From: Paraprevotella xylaniphila YIT 11841
Lineage (GTDB): Bacteria > Bacteroidota > Bacteroidia > Bacteroidales > Bacteroidaceae
Length of the DNA: 64,000 nt
Direction: 5' to 3'
NCBI RefSeq assembly: GCF_000205165.1
Contig: NZ_GL883812.1
Span: 1-64,000, forward strand
The notes beneath the pieces are model-generated. The model was not told the DNA's origin. It searched no databases and saw only the letters and a list, made by a program, of their open reading frames with translations. Position 1 is the stretch's first letter, and each line of letters begins with the position of its first letter. Below are positions 36,672 to 43,985 of this stretch, in pieces. The translations under genes were made by a program, and so were the position numbers.

Positions 36672-38287
36672 TGCACATATTCATTTTCAATAACGCGAGC
36701 CGTGCGGCCAATTATGGCATAGGCACTTACGTACGTTTGTTGGCAGACGGGCTTTTTGGACGTTCCGGCGTGAAAGTGTCTTTTGTGGACATGTTTTCGG
36801 ATGTGAAAGAGTATTCGATAGCGGAAGACGAACGCGGATGCCGTCATTACAAGGTTCCGGCTTTGTTTTCGGGCATGGAGAATGAGCCTTATTGCCGCAA
36901 TGTGTTTTATTTTTTAGCCAGGCATATCAAGGCGGAGGATGATGAACGGTTGGTGTTCCATTTCAACTATTTCCAGCATAAGCCGCTTGCCGCTTTGCTG
37001 AAAGGGCAATACTTTGATTGCCGGATTATTTTTACGGTACACTATTTAGGGTGGTGTTTCGAGTTGAAAGGTAACAAGACCCGTTTCCGTGAACTGATAG
37101 CCGAAGGGTATCAACCGAAAGATGACAAGGAAAGAGGCTTGTTGGCGGGCGTAGAAAACGAAAAAGAGTTTTTGCATTTGGCAGACGAGGTCATTGTCTT
37201 GTCAAAAGATACACAACAGATTCTGGCTGAAGGCTATGGCGTTTCTTCGGATAAGATGCACTTGGTTTATAATGGTTTGGGGGATGGTTTATGTTTCGAC
37301 AAAGATAAAAATGTAGGAAATGGCCGCATAATTCTGTTTGTCGGTCGTTTGGACGAGATTAAAGGGTTGAACTATTTGATTCATGCGTTCAGGCATATTG
37401 CAGACAAATATGCGGATATCCGTTTGGTGGTTGCCGGGGACGGGGATTTTCAACTTTATTTGTCGCAGTGCAGGGATTTGCAAGGTCGTGTCTCCTTTTT
37501 AGGGAAAGTGTCAAGCAGTGAGGTGGAAGACGTTTATCGGTCTGCATATATCGGCGTAATGCCTTCTTTTCATGAACAATGCAGCTATACGGCTATTGAG
37601 ATGATGCGTCATAAAATACCTTTGGTTGGCACGGATACAACGGGGTTGGCGGAGATGTTGGATGCCACACCGGAGTTGCGCGTATCCATCGATGAAGATA
37701 ATATGATGGAGGAGGAGTTTACGGGGCGGCTTGTGTCTTGTCTGGATTTGTTGTTGTCGGACGTGGAGGCATACCAACGGGCGGCAGATGCCGTGGGCAA
37801 ATTGTATGAAGACCGTTATAAGGTGCCGAATATGGTGCATGCCACGTGCTGTGTGATGGAAAGTTCATGGGACAGGCCGGATTATACCGTGTCGCCCGAC
37901 TATCTGAAACATATAGATTCCCGTATGATACAGTTGATAAACCAATGTCCCGACATAGATACGGATTTTTACGGGATGGGAGGAATCGGCGTATATTTAT
38001 GGAAAAGGGTGTTGGATTTATGTGACAGGAAAGAAGAGGATTTCCAAGCTTCCCTGATACTGGAACATTTGATATACTATATGGATTGGGTACAGGATGT
38101 GGCCGGTTCGGGTCCTTTGCCTGTGGAACTGTGGGCCATGATACGAAGTATGGGACAACACGGTTTTTATAAGACGTGCGTGTACGCTTTGCTCATGCGG
38201 CAACCCGGTCCGGATGCGCTTTTTCAGATGCCGTCAGATAGAGTTATAATACAAAATGCCTTAAAGATATGCAACTGCAAGATTTAA
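36668..38287 (+). CDS. GT4 glycosyltransferase with LanC-like C-terminal segment
   Basis: 539 residues. Residues 1-420 are a GT-B enzyme: HIFIFNNASRAANYGIGTYV at the start, ILFVGRLDEIKGLNYLIHAF and GVMPSFHEQCSYTAIEMM (retaining-GT motif). It resembles the family NCBI names TIGR04157, found with GG-leader Bacteroidales peptides (from memory). Residues about 428-539 carry DFYGMGGIGVYLWKRVLDL and helices like the LanC-like proteins nearby. ATG 36668 forms ATGA with the previous stop; a longer reading from 36545 runs inside the upstream gene and is rejected. Confidence 0.8.
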   Translation: MMHIFIFNNASRAANYGIGTYVRLLADGLFGRSGVKVSFVDMFSDVKEYSIAEDERGCRHYKVPALFSGMENEPYCRNVFYFLARHIKAEDDERLVFHFNYFQHKPLAALLKGQYFDCRIIFTVHYLGWCFELKGNKTRFRELIAEGYQPKDDKERGLLAGVENEKEFLHLADEVIVLSKDTQQILAEGYGVSSDKMHLVYNGLGDGLCFDKDKNVGNGRIILFVGRLDEIKGLNYLIHAFRHIADKYADIRLVVAGDGDFQLYLSQCRDLQGRVSFLGKVSSSEVEDVYRSAYIGVMPSFHEQCSYTAIEMMRHKIPLVGTDTTGLAEMLDATPELRVSIDEDNMMEEEFTGRLVSCLDLLLSDVEAYQRAADAVGKLYEDRYKVPNMVHATCCVMESSWDRPDYTVSPDYLKHIDSRMIQLINQCPDIDTDFYGMGGIGVYLWKRVLDLCDRKEEDFQASLILEHLIYYMDWVQDVAGSGPLPVELWAMIRSMGQHGFYKTCVYALLMRQPGPDALFQMPSDRVIIQNALKICNCKI

Positions 38288-39027
38288 AATCACTGCTTAC
38301 TTTTGTCTTTCCGGTACGTATCGACTGTGAAGAAAGATTAACTAATCTCCGTACTGTATTACGTCATTTCGAAGGCTTGGGGTGCCGTATGATTGTGTTG
38401 GAGGCCGATGCTGTGTCTGCCCTTGGAGATGAAGTTTGGCCTGATGTGGTGGAATACATTTTTGTAGAGGATGCTTCAAAGATTTTTCATCGCACACGGT
38501 ATATCAATGAATTGCTGCGTATGGCCGAGACGAAAGTTGCAGCGGTTTTGGATACGGATGTGTTGGTCGATTATGCCCAGATTGATGAAGCGGTGCGACT
38601 TATTCTTGAAGGATGCACCCTCGCTTATCCCTATAATGGACAGTTTGCAATCCTTTCTGAACAAATGTCGGTACAAATGAGAAAGAAGCTAGATTTGGAG
38701 TATTTGTGCCATATGAAATTATGTTACTATTTTGGACGTAGATTTTTTGGAGGTGCTTATTTGGTAAATTGTCAGCAATATTTGCGGTGTGGAGGCGAGA
38801 ATGAACGATTTGTAGGTTGGGGACCCGAAGATGCGGAGCGAATGCACCGTATAAAAATTCTTGGGTACAAGGTAGCATGGACTCAGAGTGGGCAACTGTA
38901 TCATCTGTATCATCCCCGTGGCAATTCTGTCTATCGGTCAAAAGAAGATGCCAAATTCATGAGAGATGAGTTTATAAAGATTTGCTGTATGTCGTTGGAT
39001 GAATTAAAATCATATATATCAAAATGA
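38269..39027 (+). CDS. GT-A glycosyltransferase, galactosyltransferase C-terminal (GT7C) type
   Basis: 252 residues. AVLDTDVLVDY supplies the metal-binding DxD (Asp95/Asp97) and GGENERFVGWGPEDAERM near 181 matches the C-terminal domain of GT7/GT27 galactosyl and GalNAc transferases, where the Trp-Gly-x-Glu-Asp motif binds donor and acceptor. Overlaps the previous gene by 19 bases and the next by 4 (ATGA). Base composition falls to about 38 percent GC here, the start of the AT-rich part of the cluster. Donor unknown; a hexosamine or pentose is possible. Confidence 0.8.
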   Translation: MQLQDLKSLLTFVFPVRIDCEERLTNLRTVLRHFEGLGCRMIVLEADAVSALGDEVWPDVVEYIFVEDASKIFHRTRYINELLRMAETKVAAVLDTDVLVDYAQIDEAVRLILEGCTLAYPYNGQFAILSEQMSVQMRKKLDLEYLCHMKLCYYFGRRFFGGAYLVNCQQYLRCGGENERFVGWGPEDAERMHRIKILGYKVAWTQSGQLYHLYHPRGNSVYRSKEDAKFMRDEFIKICCMSLDELKSYISK

Positions 39028-40634
39028 AGACTATTCTTGAATATTTCTTAGATGCTTTAGAGATTAACTATACGAAACATTTTACTAAAGTGCTATACCA
39101 AGAGCATCCGCATAAGTACAATATGTACGGTTTGAAGCAGATGTTAGATGTGTATTGTGTAAAAGCGTTAGGAGTATGCAGTGATACTAAGGATTTATAC
39201 AGTTTGAACTATCCGTGCATTTTACATATTTATGGTGATTTTGTTATAGGATTGGACTGTGCTTCAGATACAATAACTTATTTGCAGCATGGTAAGAAGA
39301 CAACAGTAAACCATGATATGTTCAAACGCATTTGGACAGGTAATGCTCTTGTAGTAGAAGAAACTACGGACGCAGTAGAGCCAAACTATGGGATGCATCA
39401 GCGAGACGAATTGATTTCAATGGTGAAAACATATAGTATTTCTATGATGTTGATATTAATTATCCTTATGGGTATAGTAAGTAATTGGGGTATTATAGTT
39501 CCTTTTGATATTTTACGCATAGTGTTAAGCTTGGTAGGTATCCTTGTCTGTGCTATGCTTATGGAGAAACAGTTGTTCGGAGTGAGTCATTATGGTGACA
39601 AAGTATGTAGTCTATTTCATCGTGCAGGTTGTAATAGTGTGCTTGATGGACCTATGGCGAAAGTATTTGGTATCAGTTGGAGTGAGGTCGGTTTGGGATA
39701 TTTCATGGCCAACATATTGCTCCTGTCACTCATACCTGAAGCATCTGCATTCATAGCTGTCATTAATTGGGTAGCTATGCTCTATGGGGTATGGAGTATT
39801 TATTACCAATGGCGTGTGGCTAAAAGTTGGTGTGTGTTGTGCCTAATAGCTCAGGCTGTTATTTGGGCTATGGGAATAACAGCAATCATTTCATATTTGA
39901 CAGTACCTTTTACTTTCGGCATCCTCTGTGGATTGTTGTCTTGTATGGTCTTTTCCATCAATATTTTGATTGTACACCAATATGCTTCGGCTTATGTAAC
40001 AGAAAAGGAACGTGTACGTGCTGTGCAAAAGTATCGGGCTCTTAAAGCCAATAGTGATGTAGCTAAAGTACTCTTTGAAAAAAGTGATTTTTATGAGACT
40101 ACACTCAATGATTCATCAATAATTTTCGGAAATCCAAAAGCAAAGGTGCGTGTGACGATACTGAGTAATCCTCATTGTAATCCTTGTGCATATATGCATA
40201 CACAAGTAGAAAAATTGTTGGATATGAGTGAAAATAAAATCTGTGTACAATATATCTTTTCGTCATTTAACGAATCGTTGGAGGATAGCAGTAGGTATCT
40301 TATATCTTGTTACATGAATAATCGTAAAGATGAGGTGTTACGTAAATTTGCTCTTTGGTACAATAAAGAAAAGTTTGATTACGAGAGAGTTATTAAAAGG
40401 GATGAGGTGCATATACATACAGAAAAGGTTGAAATGGAAATGGAAAAGCATAGGATGTGGCGTAAGAAAACATCTTTAATTGAAACCCCGACAATCTTAG
40501 TAAATGGCTATAAACTTCCCAATGAATATGAATTGGTGGATTTGGCTATGATTGACAATTTGGTTATAACTGAAAAAATATCTTGTGAGATATCAATGGC
40601 CGAAGCACTACGCCATTGGGAGCAGAATAGCTAA
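39024..40634 (+). CDS. Degenerate C39-like / VKOR / thioredoxin fusion (disulfide-forming oxidase)
   Basis: 536 residues in three parts. Residues 1-125 resemble a C39 peptidase fold but lack the CGP catalytic Cys motif (LYQEHPHKYNMYGLKQML stands there), like inactive C39-like domains that bind leaders. About 130-325 has five or six membrane segments with loop cysteines KVCSLFHRAGCNSV and the VKOR redox motif SWCVLCLIAQ. About 365-520 is a thioredoxin/DsbA-like domain with SNPHCNPCAYMH (CxxC). It would oxidise cysteines of the exported peptide at the periplasmic side. Located directly before the precursor gene. Confidence 0.85.
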   Translation: MKTILEYFLDALEINYTKHFTKVLYQEHPHKYNMYGLKQMLDVYCVKALGVCSDTKDLYSLNYPCILHIYGDFVIGLDCASDTITYLQHGKKTTVNHDMFKRIWTGNALVVEETTDAVEPNYGMHQRDELISMVKTYSISMMLILIILMGIVSNWGIIVPFDILRIVLSLVGILVCAMLMEKQLFGVSHYGDKVCSLFHRAGCNSVLDGPMAKVFGISWSEVGLGYFMANILLLSLIPEASAFIAVINWVAMLYGVWSIYYQWRVAKSWCVLCLIAQAVIWAMGITAIISYLTVPFTFGILCGLLSCMVFSINILIVHQYASAYVTEKERVRAVQKYRALKANSDVAKVLFEKSDFYETTLNDSSIIFGNPKAKVRVTILSNPHCNPCAYMHTQVEKLLDMSENKICVQYIFSSFNESLEDSSRYLISCYMNNRKDEVLRKFALWYNKEKFDYERVIKRDEVHIHTEKVEMEMEKHRMWRKKTSLIETPTILVNGYKLPNEYELVDLAMIDNLVITEKISCEISMAEALRHWEQNS

Positions 40635-40680
40635 CTGCAGAATAGTCAGTGTGATTGTTTAACAAATAAATAACACAGTA

Positions 40681-40911
40681 ATGAAAAAGCTTAAAAGATT
40701 TGTGTTAAATCCTTCATGTCATTCTCTGGATATAGGTGCAATGACTGGTATAGTGGGGGGATTTTCTGCAAGGTCTACTTCTTGTGGTACTTCTTGTGGT
40801 TCTTATCCTTCCATATATATCACCAATTGTAACGGAGACTGTTTTACTAAGGAAGGGCAATACGCAGTATGTGTTGGTCCGACTAGAGAAGAGTGGAAAT
40901 ATTGCGAATAA
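40681..40911 (+). CDS. GG-leader peptide precursor with six-cysteine core
   Basis: 76 residues. Leader MKKLKRFVLNPSCHSLDIG then AMTGIVGG ends in a double glycine at 26-27, the cut site of C39 exporters. The core (28-76, starting FSARSTSC) has six Cys (35, 39, 50, 54, 64, 75), many Ser, Thr, Gly and Tyr, and ends KYCE. Spacing C-x3-C, C-x3-C, C-x10-C suggests three disulfides or S-glycosylation plus two; the CGTSCGS stretch offers sugar-acceptor sites. Leader style fits GG-Bacteroidales precursors (TIGR04149-like, from memory). A hairpin terminator follows 6 bases after the stop. Confidence 0.85.
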   Translation: MKKLKRFVLNPSCHSLDIGAMTGIVGGFSARSTSCGTSCGSYPSIYITNCNGDCFTKEGQYAVCVGPTREEWKYCE

Positions 40912-40917
40912 ACGAAT

Positions 40918-40948
40918 GGATTGGTGGCCATGGTCGCCAATCCTTTTC
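40918..40948 (+). terminator. Terminator directly after the precursor
   Basis: GGATTGGTGGC pairs with GTCGCCAATCC (G-T pairs) followed by TTTT. It would raise precursor message over the downstream export genes. Confidence 0.65.
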
Positions 40949-41107
40949 AAATTCATATTTGCATAATTTAGTCAAAGTACATATTGAAAATGCCTTTTTA
41001 TATTCTGCTTCAAAATACATGTCATTTAATTGAATAAAATGAAAACTATACGAAAAACATAGTTTACTAATTAATTATATAAATAATATTATGTGGGGGG
41101 ACAACTA

Positions 41108-43984
41108 ATGACATTTTTTAAGAAAATAGTAATATTCGTGATTTTTAGCCAACTATTCAGCCTGAAAGGAGTAACACAGGGTATCATTGTTCAAGGAATA
41201 GTGCGAGATGCTTTTGACAACCGTGGACTTGAAAACGCACATGTGAAGATATTGAACAGCGATAGTAATGTTGTAGCTCTCGTTACAACTGAAATTCCGT
41301 ATACAGTAATACATTCTGAAGGGGCGGTCAAAAAGAACAAAAATCCTAATAGCGGTGCCTTCTTTGAGTGTATAGTGCCAAAAAACGGGAGCTATACGGC
41401 TGTGGTCAGTATGATGGGATATAAGACAAAACGAGTGCTGTTTCATGTGCCCCAAGATTATGGAAAAAAGTTGGAAATAGGGGATATTTACCTTTTTCAA
41501 GAGCAGAAGGCTCTGGAAGAAGTGACAGTGGCAGCTACTAAATTAAAGATATATCATAGCGGGGATACGCTTGTCTATAATGCGGATGCCTTTGTATTGG
41601 ACAAGCAAAATGTTCTGGAGGATCTCGTAAAAATGCTTCCTGGGGTGGAACTGCGTGATGGAAGGGTTTTTGCTAATGGACGATTTGTAGAAAGCATCAT
41701 AATCAGTGGAAAAGATGTTATGCCAAGCGATCCCATGCAACTTATGAAAATGTTGCCAGCTTATATCGTAGACAAGTTAAAATTTTACGACCAACAAGGA
41801 GAAAAAAGCAAAACGATGGGTAAGGATATGCACGATGCCAGTTATGTGATGGATGTATATCTCAAGCGTGATTATCATGCAGCATGGCTTGGCAATGCAC
41901 AAGCAGGAGGAGGAACACAAAAGCGTTGGGAGGGATTAGGCTTTATTATGCGTTTTGATGACAGGCAGTTCTTCACTATTAGTGCTGATGCCAACAACAT
42001 AGGTCGAGAACGAGAAAATACAGATATTTGTACCATAGAAAGTGCATACGATGATAGAGACTTGACAAACCATCAATTGAACCTAAACTATTCTTATCAT
42101 CCTACGGACAAATTACGTTTTGATGTAAACGGAGTTGCAAGAAGACAGGATACGGAATTTGGGGTTAAAGAAAAGCAGAAGTTGGATCTTTCTAATAGCA
42201 CGGATATATATAAATTGTATAGTAAAACAAGTAATAAAATAAATGATTATTATAGAGGTGGAATGTCAATGACTCTACGTCCGCGTAAGGGGCTATATGG
42301 AAAACTCATGTATTCTTTCAAATATGGAAAAGATACAGAAGAAAGTAAAGGATACTCCATAACATCGTTGCGGGACATCAATATAAGTGATTCCGTATGG
42401 CTGCAAATTGGGCAAATGCAGGCAACAGTTCCTACAGGAATAACAAACATATATAAAGACAGCGTACTTTCTTTGCGTCATGCGTATGAGCATAAGGCTG
42501 AAACAGAATGGCACTTGGCATTGGGGGGCAATTTATTAAAATTTAAAATTGACTATGATATGCACGGGGATAATGGTAATATCAATCAACGATATATAAA
42601 CAGAGTGTTTGAAGACGAAGAAACAGAAGCCAAACGCAAGAGCCTTCATGACACACAAATTAAAGATGTAGCCACGACTATGCAGTTGGAATACAATATC
42701 AACTACATCGAGGATAGTAGCAAGCGAGGAATACTGACACCATATTACACTTTTATACATAAGAAAGCACATGATTATCGTGAATTGGTTTTATTTGAGC
42801 CACAAAATGACGGATCGGAGGTAAGTCATATAGATGTGGATAATAGTAGAAGGATTAAAGAAAAATCAGAAACTCATACGTTAGGACTGTATTGGATTCA
42901 TGAGATGCAACTGCATCGGAAGGGATGGGTTTGCTTCAATGGTCAAATGCCTATTCATATAAAGGATGTGAGTGTGCAGCTTATCCATGAGACGGCATCC
43001 AATCGACAACACAAGCAATATATACTTCTTTCGCCCACTTTAGAAATGAAATGGTATCCAAAAGCAGATGACAGAAAAGGAAGTATAACATCGTTGAATT
43101 TGAAAGGTTGGTGCAATCAGACGACTCCTAAAGAGATTTACCTGTTAAACCAGACTGATACCTCTGATCCATTAAATACTTATATGGGTAATCCAGAGTT
43201 GCGGAAACAAACAGATTTAGGGCTTTCATTGGGATTCCGCCATTACTTCGAACGTAACAAGCATAACACCTATGCCACATTCGGTAGCACAAATACGTGG
43301 AATGCCATAGCTATTCAGTCTATCTATGATAAACAAAATGGAACGAGGACTCTTATGCCCGTTAATGTAGATGGAAAGTATAATATTTCTTTAGAATGTG
43401 GCTATGGTATGCCGCTCGCTTCCAACCAAACCTGTTGGCTAAACTTGTCGGCTGGAGCCAACTACACACGCTGTGCCAATATGATGTTTGATAATAGTAA
43501 CAACCAAGGATTTGACTATATGAAACTATATGGTTATCGTGTTAAAGCCAATCTTAGATGGAACAATACATCCCGAAACGTAGAAGTGGCTTACACTGTT
43601 GCATCCAATGGTAATGGCATTATTTCCAATGCGGATTCTAACGAAAAATTACAAGAACTCACTAATAGTTTATCTATAACTAGTCATTTGCCGGCAGGTA
43701 TTAATGCCTCTGTAAATTGTAATTTTATCTCACGGTTTGGATTTGAAATGAAGACACTGAACAGGACATTTATATTCACCGATGCACATATTTCCAAATC
43801 AATTTATAAAGAAAAAGTAGAATTAAGCCTTAGTGCCATAGATATTTTCCATCAACGTAAACATGTACAATTTGTTATGAATGGAGAAGGGCACATTGAA
43901 ACTATGGCCACTCAATATATACCGGCCTATGTCTTGGCAAGTATACGATTCAATTGGTCTCTTTCCTCTAAAAAGAAAAGGTAA
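41108..43984 (+). CDS. Outer-membrane beta-barrel protein of the peptide cluster
   Basis: 958 residues. Signal peptide MTFFKKIVIFVIFSQLFSLKG, a regulatory-like beta domain (about 25-135, GIVQGIVRDAFDNRGLENAH-like), a plug-like domain (SGDTLVYNADAFVLDKQNV, LPGVELRDGRVFANGRFV) and a long barrel ending VLASIRFNWSLSSKKKR. ATG 41108 follows GGGGGG; an in-frame GTG at 41093 is less likely. Paralogous to the barrel at 23401. In the cluster it could be the outer-membrane exit for the peptide or an immunity/receptor protein; neither is proven. Only 1 base separates it from the exporter gene. Confidence 0.75.
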   Translation: MTFFKKIVIFVIFSQLFSLKGVTQGIIVQGIVRDAFDNRGLENAHVKILNSDSNVVALVTTEIPYTVIHSEGAVKKNKNPNSGAFFECIVPKNGSYTAVVSMMGYKTKRVLFHVPQDYGKKLEIGDIYLFQEQKALEEVTVAATKLKIYHSGDTLVYNADAFVLDKQNVLEDLVKMLPGVELRDGRVFANGRFVESIIISGKDVMPSDPMQLMKMLPAYIVDKLKFYDQQGEKSKTMGKDMHDASYVMDVYLKRDYHAAWLGNAQAGGGTQKRWEGLGFIMRFDDRQFFTISADANNIGRERENTDICTIESAYDDRDLTNHQLNLNYSYHPTDKLRFDVNGVARRQDTEFGVKEKQKLDLSNSTDIYKLYSKTSNKINDYYRGGMSMTLRPRKGLYGKLMYSFKYGKDTEESKGYSITSLRDINISDSVWLQIGQMQATVPTGITNIYKDSVLSLRHAYEHKAETEWHLALGGNLLKFKIDYDMHGDNGNINQRYINRVFEDEETEAKRKSLHDTQIKDVATTMQLEYNINYIEDSSKRGILTPYYTFIHKKAHDYRELVLFEPQNDGSEVSHIDVDNSRRIKEKSETHTLGLYWIHEMQLHRKGWVCFNGQMPIHIKDVSVQLIHETASNRQHKQYILLSPTLEMKWYPKADDRKGSITSLNLKGWCNQTTPKEIYLLNQTDTSDPLNTYMGNPELRKQTDLGLSLGFRHYFERNKHNTYATFGSTNTWNAIAIQSIYDKQNGTRTLMPVNVDGKYNISLECGYGMPLASNQTCWLNLSAGANYTRCANMMFDNSNNQGFDYMKLYGYRVKANLRWNNTSRNVEVAYTVASNGNGIISNADSNEKLQELTNSLSITSHLPAGINASVNCNFISRFGFEMKTLNRTFIFTDAHISKSIYKEKVELSLSAIDIFHQRKHVQFVMNGEGHIETMATQYIPAYVLASIRFNWSLSSKKKR

Positions 43985-43985
43985 T

